Source: Linnemannia schmuckeri (taxonomy: Eukaryota; Mortierellomycota; Mortierellomycetes; Mortierellales; Mortierellaceae). Taken from it: a stretch of 64,000 nucleotides of DNA. The stretch is taken from assembly GCA_029449235.1 (NCBI GenBank), contig JANATG010000003.1, positions 2,418,001 through 2,482,000 on the forward strand, in the 5' to 3' direction. Of this stretch, positions 11,742 through 24,216 are shown in pieces. Below the pieces are notes generated by a model. It ran no database searches. It had not been told where the DNA came from and saw nothing but the letters and a program-made list of their open reading frames with translations. Within the stretch, counting starts at the first letter, position 1; every line of letters begins with the position of its first letter. A program made the translations under genes and the position numbers.

Positions 11742-14700
11742 CTAATTCAGAAGTGAGCTCAGCGAGATCCTGCTTCCACCACCACCACTGCTCCCACTGC
11801 CTCCGGGCCCAGGTCCAGGGGGGCCTTGGTTGGGATCAGGGTGGTGACCCGAAGGAGGTGGTCCTCCCTGTGAGGGATACCTCGAATCCGACAACTGTTG
11901 CTGCTGGTATATCACCTGTCCGCCGCTACTTGGATACCCATGATGCCCTTGTGGCGCCGCCGTCTGTGACGTGTGGTACTGATGACCTCCATGCGTCAGG
12001 TACCCCTGCTGCTGTTGCTGCTGTTGAGAAGGGTGGGTCTGCGAGTAATGCTGCTGTTCATCCTGATACCACTGCTGCTGCCGCTCATTTAACCTCGATG
12101 AAGACGAAGAAGACGTAGAAGACGACATCCTCTGTCCCTCCGCAGACCGATGTGCTGCCTGCTGGTACTGTTGCTGCTGCACATGTTGCTGCACATGTTG
12201 CTGTTGGTGCAATGGATGTTGTCCATGTTGTTGATAGACATCCAGAACCTCATGAGGCCGCGAGTGTTGTCCCTGCTGAGCAACCAAACTCGACAGATCC
12301 TGAGAGCGAGAGGAAGCATGACTGTAGGTAGTCCTCAGATCCTGCTGTGAGTGTCGACCATATGCCTGTTGCTGTTGTTGCTGCTGCATTGACGAAGGGT
12401 GATCCGCATGAGACTGCTGACTATGGTGCTGAGGCGTAGATTGTGGAGAAGGAGCAGCGTAATGACCCGAACTTCCAGAAGAACGACCAGAAGGCGTAGT
12501 CATGTAGGGATCCTGGACTTGCCCACGAGCTGGCGCCATCTCATATCCAGACGAGTTTCGAGAATGAGTTCCCTGTCGCGAAGATCCTCCTGCAACAACC
12601 GGCCCTTGAATAGGCAAAGGCCCATGGGATGATGGACTGTAGCCAGCCAAGGACGGAGACGATCCTCTGCTTCGACTGTGGGCTTGGACAGGGTGGTGGT
12701 ACTCGTATCCCGCAGGGCCAGGGCTGTTGCGTCTTATGGAATGTTCGTGAACAGCCACGGCTTGATCCATCGCCGGCGGGAGTGGACCTGACACGGGATT
12801 CATCATCATAAGACCAGGATGACCGCTGCCAGAGTTGTTTCGAGAATGTTGGCCCGAACGACGTCCAGGAAGAGGAACGGTTGGGCCAGATGATGGATAC
12901 TGCACTTGCATGCCTTGCTGTTGGGGTGCCATATGATGAGGCGCCTGCTGAGCATAGTGGCGAGACTGTTCCTGACGATGCTGGACCTGCTGCGGCTGCG
13001 GCGGCTGCTGCTGTATTTGTTGTTGTTGGTAGAGCTGCTGCTGTTGTTGCTCGTAACTTGTCTGATAGCGCTGCGTTCGCTCGTCCTCTTCCTGATGCTT
13101 GGCCACCACTGGAACCTTCTTGGGCTTCTTGACGGATGGTACAAGTGTTACAGGCTCGGAATGTTGCACGTGCTCGCGCTCCTGCCCTTGATAAAACTGC
13201 GGCTGCGACTGCTGTTGCTGATGTTGCATATGGGACGATTGCGGGGGCGGACCGCCAGACGAATAGTGTGCAGGGTGCCCGTGACCAGGGTGTTCCTGTG
13301 GGATACCCTGTCCTCCATAAAGCGCTGGTGCTCTTGAGGAACTGACTGATGATGAAGGCGGGTACTGCGGTGCGGGTTCCACTGGATAACCCCACTCCTG
13401 CTGGCGCTGTCTGGACAATGGTTCCTGTAGTGCCTGGCGCATAGACTCTGGATGCTCCAGAGGTTGCTTTTGGGCGTAGCGCTGCTGATGTTCTTGATAC
13501 TCTACATGTTGGCGTTGTCGTGGGTCCTCGATGCGACGGTATTGTGCTTCCATTCCTTGATCGGCTACACCAGAAGGCATTCCACTCGCGGATCCATGTC
13601 TCTGATGAACGGGTTGTTGCTGGTGCAAAGGTTCCTGCCTTGGATCATATCGGGGATGTTGCGCTTGACCAGATGGGAAAGTAGCCGAGGCATTGCGTTC
13701 ATGGGTTGGTGGCGTATGTGTCTTTGGCGGGTATCCTGACTGTTCATGAGCAACAGATGGATGCTGCATACGCATCGACGACAAATCGTGTCCGCCGTGT
13801 CGTGGATCAGGCACTTCTACAACTCCTTCAACGGAGCGACGATGCTGCATCTCGTGATCCATAGGAGTTTGTCCTGCATAGTACGCGGGCGTCGCTCCCT
13901 GAGATCGAGCATGTGGGTCAGCAGCGTACGCAGGATAATGCTGTTCCTCTTTGGTAACAGGTGGCGCCTGTTGCTGCTGTGCGGACATCGGCTGTGGGCG
14001 CTGTGCAATCGGTTCTGGGTGCTGTTGAGCCTGCTGGTGTGGTCGTTGAAGCTGTTGTGGTGGTTGCTGTTGAGCCTGCTGAGGCTGCGCTTGCGGCACA
14101 GGCGATGGTTGTGTGACAGCCGTAGCAGGAGTTGCTGCAGCGGTAGCAGCAGGTTTCTTGGGACGACCTGGACCCTTGATATTCGTAATGAGACTGGGCG
14201 TCGAATTGACAGCCAACCACTGTGGAGTTCCCGATGGTGTCCTCTGATGCTGACTGACAAAAGTTGGTGGTGGCAATGTCCTTGGGGTCAAATCCGGTTC
14301 AAGCTGTTCCTTTTGTTCCCGCTCCTGTTGCTGCTGCTGTTGCTCTGCAGCCTTGGCCTGCTTTGTACGCCCCCTGGTTTTGGGAGCAGCTGGTTGGGCA
14401 ACTGGCTCCTGTGATGGTGGTTGAGCAGGTGAAACAGAGCACTTAGCACTCGCGGGAGTCTCTGGTTGAAGCCTTCCAGCATTTGATTCGCCATCATCCG
14501 ATAGTACAAGGGGCGATTTGGAGCTTCCTCCGTCATCAAAGGGCTCTGCTTTGACGCGCTTCGTCTTTTTGATAGGCTTCTTGGTTGATACTTGGGTGGG
14601 CTCTTCTGGATGACTTGGTGCTGCAGCGGGTACATACGTCTGGGATGGCGCACGAGTACCCTCATTCTCAATAGAAGAACCGTCTTCGCTACCCTCATCA

Positions 14701-17370
14701 TGGAGCTCTCGTCTCCGCTTATGAGGTGCTCCAGGGCTCAGCAGCTGTGACTCTGACTGACCCTCTGGGGTCACAATATCCTTGTGAATGGACAATTCCA
14801 ACGCTTCCATTTTCACCGCAGGTGTGAAGTGAGATGCTTGTACCGGCTTTGATTGTTCCATGATAGTATCCTGCTCCGTCAAATGCATCCCAGATCCTTG
14901 TTCCTGCCGCGGCTGTGGTTGTGGGCTCTGTCGAGGACTTGGCCGTGGGCTGGGTTGGATTAAGGTTTGTTTAAGTGCCTGCACTCCTAATGCGGATTCA
15001 TCCTTCTGGCTGCTCGGGCTTGCTTTTGAAGGTAGTGCTCGTTCTTCCTTGACAACATCACGAACTCTGACACTGCCTCCGCCCAGGTCTTCGTCCGGTC
15101 CTTCCTCATCGTCCTCATCAGGCAGTGGTTGGTTGGGTGTTGGAACGACAGCGGGTACGATGGTTGGCTTTGCATCATTCCCAACCAAAGGTTCATGTGC
15201 CGGTTCCCTCCTTGGCTTGCATTCTTCTGCAGCCTCCATTGGCACCTCGTTCTCGATTTTGACCGATGAGTCGGATTTTTCCTCTGTGCGAGGTCCTGTT
15301 CCAGTTCCATCGTCTCTATCGACATGCGGAACGTTGAGTAATGACCGAATGCTTCGCAAAATATCTTCGCTGACCGTGGGCACCTTCTCCAATTCTCTAA
15401 ATTGTATCAAAAAGTTAAAAAATGGAGGCGTCAGTATTGCTTCGTCTTTGCGCTCCACACAAAAGACATGGTATTTCGGATATAATTCGGCTTTGTGTTC
15501 ATACCTGAGTGAATTGGTCAGAATCTTAGTCATTGCACTCAATCCCGATTTGTAGCCAAATGCTTCTGAGACAGCCATAACGGCGTTGTAACTAGTAAAA
15601 ACATAATATTGTGAGTTAATGGCTTGTTGACCTTCATTGCTTGAACCACGCTTCTTAAAACAATATCGACGTTGGCACTTACTGAGCAACAACTTGCCGC
15701 CTGCTGGTTTCAATTGTGTACGCATTGTCCTCATTTGGAACTTCGAAAAGGACTGACAGATGGTGTTTCGTATTCTTTAGTCGCTTGCGAATGTTTCCAA
15801 AGTTCTCCATACCACTAGCCACTGCGGACTCGGGCAAGCCGGTCTCCGGTACGACCTGCTTCTTGGTGACATAGCGCGGGAAGGAAAAGATCTCGTTGTA
15901 CTTGGGCAGGAAGTAAGGGCCGTCCCGGTTAAAGTCAGGAAGCCACGGAGCATGTGGTCTGTTACTGTTGCGTGGCAAGATGAGAAGCACAAATCGATCC
16001 GCATAATCCTGCTCCAAATCTAATTGTGAATAATAAAAAGTCTTGGTCAATTATTTGAAGTAACTTTTGAGTAGCATTCCTATATAAAGAGAGCAGAGTA
16101 CGATGGTTTTACCTGCTATGGCATTGGCATAGAGAGGTGCAGTATGGAGACGGTTTGCAAGGTAGTGCTTTCCGACGACAAGGAGTCCAAACCACTCGCG
16201 ATCTGTCTCTGATACTGCGGGTTGCGACGCGGCGGCTCGCGCCAAGTTTACGTCATCCTTAGCCGAAAGTCCAGTGGCACTGCTGTTGGTGATTCCTAGT
16301 GACGGACTCGATGCTGAATCTGACGACAATAATGACGGCATAGGTGAGCCACTAGCGCCCGCTGCTATAGCTCCTGCCATCGGTCCTTTCTTAAAAGTCT
16401 GCTCCTTTTCGCGCCTCAGCCTCCGCGACTTGATGCACTGTTTATCCGGGTACTGCAGCGCAACAATCGCAACCATCGATTCCCTTTCAAGCGCTTGGTA
16501 AAGTGTTGTGAAGAGCTGAGGTACGTTCTCCTGTGACCGGGATCCGAGATCAGGCTTGACGTCAGGAATCTTTCTAGGATGTTGTTGCTGTTGTCCAGTA
16601 GCAGGCGATCCCTGAACAAGTACGTTATGATGACTGGTGGGTGGCATGTTGGGTAAGGTGAGGACGTTGGGCATGTGTGGCACTCCTGGTGGGTGACCGC
16701 CAAAGTTGGGCGGGAACTGCTGATGTGGTGGTGGATGAAACAATGGTCGAGGTGGAAAGGCGTTAGCCGTTGGAGGAAGAAAAGGCGGTGGTGGTTGAGG
16801 ATGGTGAGATGTTTCGGGGAATAAAGCTGTGGCAAGAGGGTCCTCTGATTTGAATGTCCTGGGATCAATAGGTCCAGTTGGCGCCGCTGGTGCCTGTAGG
16901 GGTGGTGGCGGGAGAGCAAGTGCAAGAAACTCCTTGGAGGACCCATCAATTGCGACAGCATCCTGTTCCTGTGGGCGCTCCAGAGTGATCCAGTGACGAG
17001 AGATGACGGGAGGCGACTGGATTTCCATCTCGCTCATGAATCCAATAATTGATAGATCGGTGGCAAGCACGGCGCCTTGGTTAGCGAGCGTCTGACGTTG
17101 CAACGACCTCAGGATATCCTGCTTTCGGCGCTTTGCTTTCACAGTGGACTCTGTTTCCTTTGAGGTCTTATTGTTGTCTGTTTCTGAATCTGTCTGCATG
17201 TCTGTGGAGTGTCTGTTGTGATCGCCATCGTTGCTGAGGTCTAGATGCTGTAGCCGCGTCTTAAGGTCATCGGGAGGACACTGACGTGGCTCTGGGGACA
17301 GACGAATGCGGTTAGACAGATGTCCGCAGACCAGCGTGAAGGGAGTTGCGGTATCCATGTATGGCCCCAT
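11742..17370 (-). CDS. Very large Gln-rich protein with AT-hook-like motifs, probable nuclear regulator (4 exons)
   Basis: I cannot assign a family. Exons 17370-16113, 16019-15683, 15591-15505 and 15396-11742 sum to 5337 nt (1778 aa) in frame. The N-terminal third (to about 560) mixes a Pro-rich linker with folded-looking segments such as GPYFLPKYNEIFSFPRYV and LKNTKHHLSVLFEVPNEDNA. The rest is disordered and rich in Gln, Pro, Ser and His, with many polyQ runs. AT-hook-like cores lie near residue 901 (KTRGRTKQAK) and 969 (GPGRPKKPA). Lys/Arg-rich clusters (KKPIKKTKRVK) look like nuclear localisation signals. This composition is typical of transcription co-regulators, which is inference. An upstream in-frame ATG at 17484 exists, but a TATA-like CTTTAAATAG (minus strand, about 17492-17504) places transcription start downstream of it, so I chose 17370. 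Confidence 0.78.
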
Positions 17371-17491
17371 CGAACAAGCGACTCTATGTCCTGTGTGAAT
17401 AAGGAGAATGGCGCAGGGGAATGTATGCTTGTTGTTTGCGTGGTCCGAGAGTGGAAACGAAAGGACAAGAACAAACGGGAGCAAGCCTTGC

Positions 17492-17504
17492 TCTATTTAA
17501 AGGT
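17492..17504 (-). promoter_or_regulatory. TATA-like element of the Gln-rich gene
   Basis: Read on the minus strand this is CCTTTAAATAGAG, about 120 bp upstream of the chosen start codon at 17370. It argues against use of the in-frame ATG at 17484, which would fall within about 20 bp of the box. Inferred from sequence only. Confidence 0.4.
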
Positions 17505-17971
17505 TTTTAAAATTCAGGGACTGTCTTTTTTTCATTCACTCTCCAAACGCGACTTACTTGCGAATGAGGCAATGAGCATTAGATCCCCTTCATCACTTCC
17601 TGATAACTTCAAGCAGAACCATTTTTTCATCATGTGTCTATTGATACTTTTTCTTTAATGGAAAGGATGAAATGCAAAAGGGCAACAGAAAAAAAAAATA
17701 ACAGTCGAAAAAGAATGCGATCAAGGCAAGAGAAGAGAAAGGAAGGGAAGAGAAATGAAGTGAAAAAAAAGAGTGTAATTGGGGGAAGAGGTGTTGTGGA
17801 TACCAATTGCATGCGGAAGAGAAGTCCTGCGACGTGAATCCATGGTATTAGGGGTAGTAGAAGAAACAAACAAAAACGAGAGAGTACAAAACAACAAAAC
17901 AAAGACAAAAAAAACTATTGTAAACAGGTAGAAATAAAGAAATAGTAAAAGAGAGAGAAAAGAAGGACAAA
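17505..17971. other. Intergenic region between two tandem minus-strand genes
   Basis: This holds the presumed distal promoter of the Gln-rich gene and the 3' flank of the zinc-cluster regulator. The plus strand at 17640-17770 is strongly purine-rich, so the minus-strand sense is pyrimidine-rich. No gene was seen. Confidence 0.5.
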
Positions 17972-20900
17972 CTAACAAAGCAAAGAGTGGACGCTCATGC
18001 GTTTCCGAGCAGCATCCATGGCTTTGACGGCACGCGTCTCCTCATCCTCGCCAGAGCATCGGCAAACGCTTCCGCAGGCTCCAGTCAAGCAGATAACAGG
18101 CCCCTTGCTTGGTCGGCTGATAAACGATGACCGACCCACACTGCTTGTCCGTCTCAGTGAACTGTGTGTCTTGTGGTGGGGGTAAGTCTCACCAGGAGAC
18201 CTTGGCCTGGTGTTGAACTGCATCATGCCCAACCCACGTTCGTCGCTCTGAGAGTTAAAGTGACCCATCGAGTGCTCGGTAGTAAAACTATGTCCTCCGG
18301 GGCTCTGAGAATGCTGACGCACAGGGCAGCCACGATCCTGCTCAAAATATCCCTTGGACACCGAGCCGTCACCGTCACGATCCCGTCCGACACTGTTTTC
18401 CATCTCGCGCTCGTGGTCACGATCGTACGAAGACCCAGGGGTAGGCAAGGGTGACCGGCAGTCATGGCCTGATGGTCCATTGTCCTTGCACTCTGACCAC
18501 TGCTGCTCTCCTATCTTGGCCCAACGGCAGACAAATGCCTTCTTCTCAGCCTCAACCGATCGCTTACTATCCTCCCTCATGTCGACCTCGCGAGCAGGCT
18601 GACCGACCATCTTCTGCGCCAGCTGAACACGCTCTCGCTGCTGCGATCCATGTACAATAGGGCACACTCCTGCCGACGACGCATCGACTGGGGGGTGATC
18701 TGGTGGCATGCTCTGCAAATCCATCTTGATGCTCGACGTGTAGCTGGGTCGTGTTGAGCTACCCAAAGTCATCGATGACCCGCTCGAACTTATGCTGGAG
18801 CGGGATCCTTGGTGCTGATGGTGGTCTTGGTGACGGTTGTCAATGTCCCGGTTACGATCCTGGCTGTCCGCCATGTCTGCCAAAGGTCGCTTCATGGATG
18901 GAGGAGAGCGCGAAGCAAAGGAGGCACCAAAGGACGACGTTGACAAGTCTCTTTGGAGCGATCTGGGTGTGCGCTGACTGGCATCCGAGTTGGAGGACTG
19001 GGAGGACTGCAGAGGCGATGGTAATGGCAGCTGATGACGTCTGATGTTGCCAAACGAAGGTGCGGGCTCTGACCGGTTGAGGTACTTTGACACACCAAAA
19101 CCACCCATGGGAGCAGAGATTGAACGTAACGACTCTGCAAAGACAGTGGGCAACCGATGGCTCGACGCACTTGGACCCGTGTGACTCGAGCCCCCAAAGG
19201 GTTCAGGATCAAACAACCAGCGGGCCGTGTGAAGAGGACCGGTGCGGAAGGATGGGAGGGCGGAGGAATGCGAAGAAGGCTTGCCCAGAGGTACGGTGTA
19301 AGAAGAGAGAGACGAACTCGAAAAGGGTGTGCCAGGAGCAGAAGAGCCCAATGACAAGGAAGGACGGCTATTGGAGCTATTAGAGCTCAGTGGCGATGGT
19401 GCTGATGGCGAGGAAAGAGACGGCGACTGAGTCGTGGACGAAGGACCTGTCATGATTGGAGGCAACGAAATCTTGTCGGCAGTATGAGAGCTACCCAGGG
19501 GCTCCATCGGAGGAAAGCGCTGCTGCAATGGCTGCTGCCTGGCGTAGGGCGAATCGGTTGAGCGGGAGGGTTGGGTATGACTATACAGGGTTACTCGGGT
19601 GTCCTCGAGTGAGAGGCGTTCGCTCGACCTAGGATGATCATTGAAGGTGGAGGGAAGAGGGGGAGGGGTATGCTGGGCCATGATGCAGACAACATAGGCA
19701 TGCTCGAGGTTTAGTCCCCGGATGAGATCTGTTCCCAATCCACCTCCGACATACATCCGTATGCTGAACATGCTCGATCCACCGTCAGCGTGGCAGACAC
19801 GGACCACATCCGAGTATTCGTTCGAGCCTGGTGCACTCGATGACATAATACCTGGACGGTTCTGGTAAAAGACAGGGGAAGCTGACTCCAGGAAGGAGTA
19901 GTCAGAGAGGCGCTGGGGGGAGTTGGGGGGGAGGGCAGAGAAGACTGCGTCGCGGATGGTTGCAAGCAGACTCCTGACCTTGCTCTGGTCTTCGTTGGCA
20001 ATGATCGAATAGAGAGCCTTGTGGCTGATATCGTGGGGGTGGTAGCCCCAAAGGGCTTGTGACTCGTCCGAGACTCGAGCACAGATCAAGTCCATGGTCA
20101 AGAAGACAGTTGCCAGAGGCGAAGTACTTGGGCTGGTGTACATCTCTTGCGGCCGTTTGACTTGATGGCTGGAGGGTGGGTATGAAGGAGGGTAGCTGAA
20201 TGAGTCTTGGTGATCCGACGACAGCGGTGGCTCTGAGTGAAGCGACAGTGGGCGACTTAGGTAACCCTGAGCCGAGGGCTGATGAGAATGGTACGACAAT
20301 GATGATGACGACCGCTCGTGGTCTTGATTTGGGTAGGAGGAAGGGCGCGCCTATGGAAAGAAGGACAATTGAATAAGCAACAATGGGTTAGAAAGAAACG
20401 TCGATATTAAAACGCGACAGGCGACAGGGAAGGAAAAACACGATTGAGAGTGATGATTATTACCATGGCATCCCCAGGAGTAGGGTTGGTATGTTGAATG
20501 GGGAAAGCATCGGTTGAACCATTGGGCATCCTAAAAACACCAAAGTATGCAAAGAGACAGGTATGGGCGTTAATATAGATGCGTGACTTGGAGCTACCCG
20601 ACAGACCGTGACACGTTAATAAAGAAAATTGCAGCGGCGGAACATACTTGGCACTGAGAGTAGCCTTTTTGGGCATCTTGTAGTTGGCAGACTTTGTGTA
20701 TTTGCCCTTGACGCGAGTCTTGGCGAGGGCTGAAGAGGCAGTGTGAGGCTTCGGGGCCAAAGGAGCACCACTTTCTTTGCCAGATGGACCCCAAACGACG
20801 GCATCGAGAGCGACGGTTCTATCTACCAACTTTGGACGGCCTCTCTTCTTGTGCTCGACATCGCGGCAGGTATCGTCCTTCCCTACCGACACACAGCGTT

Positions 20901-23338
20901 TGCATGGGCGGGAAACTATTGAGTAAAATAACAGGAATAGACAAAGAGACAAGAGGCGTTAGATGCAATAAAGCCGTTGCGATGAGGTATGTGCGAGATG
21001 ATGGCCCAGTCGAGAGAGTGACAAAAGGGCGGAAGCAGAAGCAGGAATAGGGACAAGCGGATCTTGAGATGATGTGGATAAGTGGGTAAGATGGATTTGG
21101 TGGGTCGAGAGCATCCTTCTATTCTTTGTTTTTGGCTCTGAGTTTTTTTCTGTCTGTGTGTGTTTGTTGTATTGAGTATTGTTTTCGTTGTTGTTGTGCG
21201 TGTTTGAATGGGTACAAGAAGGAGTATGTGAGGACATATATGTCGTGTGGGTGGCTGGCCAATAGGAACACATCCAGAAATCGATTGATACCCGCGTGGA
21301 TTGGCTGCAGCTTGCCAGTCCAAACAGAAGATGAGAAGTGAGCAGAGAAAAAAAGAAGGGGGAGAGAGGAACAGGGAAGAGAGAAAATGAGAACGAGAGA
21401 GAGAGAAAGAGAGAGAGAGAGACAAACAAACCAAACAAACAAAACAATACAACTCTACTCAACAACAACATCAGCAAAGATGAGAAAATAGCCCTAATGC
21501 AATCCACAATGACAGAGAAGGCTAAAAACCCTCGCGCCGTTATGGTGGCAGCGAGTCGTTGCAAGTAAAAAAAAAAAAAAGAGAGAAACAAACGCACCCC
21601 TCGTGAATAGATAAAAAATCCTCCACAACTTTTTCTCTTTTTTTTTTCCAGGAATTGAAATCGCCAACGCTATTTGCACCTCTCTGGGGCTGCAACATCT
21701 GGCCACTCGTCTCTCTCGATTCTTTCTTCCTGTTATCCTGCTTGTCCGGCGTGAGAAACAAGCACGAACCATTGAAGAAAAATAAACGAAAAAAAAAAAG
21801 GTTGGATACACGAAAACAACCACAATAACAAAAAAAAAAGTGAAATTGGACCGTGAGAACGAATTGGACAAAAATTGAGTCCATGCCCCTTCTCAATGTT
21901 CGCTTTCATCCATATTGTTTTTTTTCCTTGGGAGTACAGGCTGAGTGAGAAAGAAAGAAAAGAAATAGCAATACACAATTTCATTTGGGATTACCCCGAA
22001 GGAGAGAATAATGAAAGGAGAGAAGAGTCCAAGGAGAACTAGCTGCATCTTCCAGTGCGCAATTGGATGGCGAGAGATGATATGAAAGAGAACCAAAATA
22101 AAGTCCAGAAAACGCATTCCCAGTAAAATTAACGGCGACAATCGTGCAAATGACGACAGAAAGGGAAAAAAGGAACAAATCAAGGAGAATTGTTGACCGG
22201 ACCAGATGGAGTAAATAAAGCCGAGGTCCCGACCGTATGTGGGAGAGAAGCAAGAGAGGGGAAGACGTGAGTGGAGCTCTACCACGTTGATCCCCAGGGT
22301 CCGATCATTCTTTGAATGCCGACGCCAATCATCCTTCGATTCTTTTTCCCATCCGCCCAACATCAATTTTTTATTTCTCTCCTTGTCAAGTGTCCATCAT
22401 CATCGTCATTGCCATCGTCATCGCCATCACCATCGCCATGGGCGTGAAGAAATATTAAAAAACAAGGAAAAAAAGACGTTGAGCGAAAATGCACCACAAA
22501 AAATGAGAAATGAACCGAGATAAGCAATGTGGATTCTAGGGACATGTTGTAAATGATAGTGTAAACATCTGATTACAACTCTGTTGCCCTTTTTTTGTCC
22601 ACGTCTGTCAATACCACCTGCACGCCCTCTTGTATTTCTCTCCTTTCTCCTTTTCTCACTTGCACAATCGCCCTCATCTTCATCATCTTTGGCAATATCA
22701 TCTCCAGATAGTTGACCGAATTAGCCAGACAGATTTTTCTTTTTTTCGCCCCGAACCCCTTGAAAGAAAGAAGAGAGCGAGAGGGGGGGAAAGAGAGACA
22801 TGACTGACTTGAATCAGAAGGAGGGGAGGAGGGGAAGTCGGACAATAATGAAAAGGGATGGCGATGTGGGTGGTGTGGATGGCATGATGGACGGATGGGT
22901 GAGTGGTGTGGTGGTGCGCGACAGTGTTGTGGCATGCACTGGGGTAACAGAGGTTGTTTGTAAGCAAAAAAGGGTCCTGGATGAACGGCGAGGGCTGGTT
23001 GACCAGCAGCGTACCCTGTTTGCAAGGACGCACGTACAACGCCGTCCCTGAACAGCGCCTTGTGCAACCGTGGAGAGGAAGTATGAAGTGGAGAAGCAAA
23101 GAAAGGACTTACGATCACAGGCCAAGTGGGCCTTTTTGCAGTTAATACAAGCGCTGGGGACGTGTGCTTTGGTGGATTTAATTCTTGCGACGGGATGTGG
23201 GTGAAGTGGGACGGCGGCAGACACGGCTGTAGGGTCTGAAGAGGAAGAGGAAGGGTGGTGGGCAGCGGGATGAGGCTGCATAGGAGCTGCGTCGTGATGG
23301 AGTGACTCTGGGTCCATCATGTATGGTGTGGCCGACAT
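17972..23338 (-). CDS. Zn(II)2Cys6 transcription factor with PAS-like domain (4 exons, 2.2 kb first intron)
   Basis: Exons 23338-23113, 20915-20648, 20530-20464 and 20350-17972 sum to 2940 nt (979 aa). The binuclear zinc cluster has all six cysteines (64, 67, 74, 80, 83, 92) spaced C-x2-C-x6-C-x5-C-x2-C-x8-C, followed by the basic linker HKKRGRPKL. This is the arrangement seen in fungal zinc-cluster proteins that carry a PAS domain, such as the ERT1/RDS2-like group. Residues of about 260-330 (TVFLTMDLICARVSDES then LWGYHPHDISHKALYSII) match the start of a PAS fold, and the following 100 residues probably finish it. The remainder is Ser/Pro-rich and disordered. A Cys-rich tail (VICLTGACGSVCRC) lies near the end. 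The cluster is split between Cys74 and Cys80 by the long intron, and the join restores CDLSRPCKRC exactly. It probably controls metabolic genes, but its target is unknown. Confidence 0.9.
20916..23112 (-). other. 2197-nt intron within the zinc-cluster regulator
   Basis: The donor is GTAAGTCC after the third cysteine codon and the acceptor is CAATAG just before TTTCCCGCCC. Other introns in the window are mostly 60-500 nt. The interior is low-complexity: AG repeats at 21380-21425, several A runs, and (CAT/CAC)-type repeats at 22390-22440. No coding family or known RNA was recognised inside it. It could contain an alternative promoter or an unannotated exon. Confidence 0.75.
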
Positions 23339-24185
23339 GCGCTTGTGGACAAGAGGAGGAAAGAGGACTCTAGTGGATCCGTGTATGCAAGCAGGCAGCT
23401 GGTTAATGAATGAGTGAAAGGGAAAGGGAGCTGTAGGTAGGGTCGGAGGAAATATGTCAAAAAGATACAAAAAAGGGACAGGTGCTGTATGCGATATGTA
23501 TGTAAGTGAGAATGTGAAAGAGTGGCAGGGAGAGGGTGCGTTCAGCCGGAGAATTAAAACAAAAAACAAAAAAAATAGGAATTGAGACTTGGACACATGT
23601 AAAAAACAACGAAGAAAAAAAACGACCACCTAAGCGACGGTTATGTGCAAAATACAAGACAAGGGAAATAAACAAGTCGTTAAGAATAAAAAAAAAAAGG
23701 GAAGGAGGCTGAAAGAGGAAAAGGGGAGGGATGATGAAAGAAAAGAGAAAAAAAAGAGGAGAAAGAGCGAGAGGGTGTTGTGTAAAGGGAGAAAGGCTGC
23801 AAAAGGAAAAAAAAAAAAAAAAAAGCATATTCATGTACAATCCAAGAAACGATAAGAACGAGGAATAAAGGGAAAAGAAGGAGAAGGGGGATGAATGGAT
23901 ATGAAAAGCACAGAAGGCGTAGCTGCAGTTTGCCGGAGAAGAAGTTTTTGTTGTGATGTTTATATGGTGATATTTACAAGAGATAAAAAGGCAAAGGCAC
24001 TTTTTCGTGTCAATGTTCTCCTTGAGTTTACGGCTAGTTGTGGGTGAATGTGTTTGCTGGATGAGGAAGACGGAGAGGGGCACGATTCATAAAAAAAAGT
24101 TCGGGGATGTATGAAAAGAACGAGGTTGAGGAAAAAAAAAGGAGGTTGATGACGAGAAGGAACGGAGTGAGAGAGAGAGAGAGAG

Positions 24186-24213
<28 letters not shown>
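24186..24213. repeat. A28 homopolymer after a GA microsatellite
   Basis: A run of 28 A directly follows a (GA)n stretch at about 24170-24185. Similar runs of 25 or more occur at 26411-26437, 27943-27976 (T), 39463-39501 (T), 41479-41506 and 61088-61114. Confidence 0.9.

Positions 24214-24216
<3 letters not shown>

Noticed and set aside
16078..16088. TATATAAA near 16080 as a promoter
   Set aside because: It lies within an intron of the Gln-rich gene and no start codon or gene follows on the plus strand.
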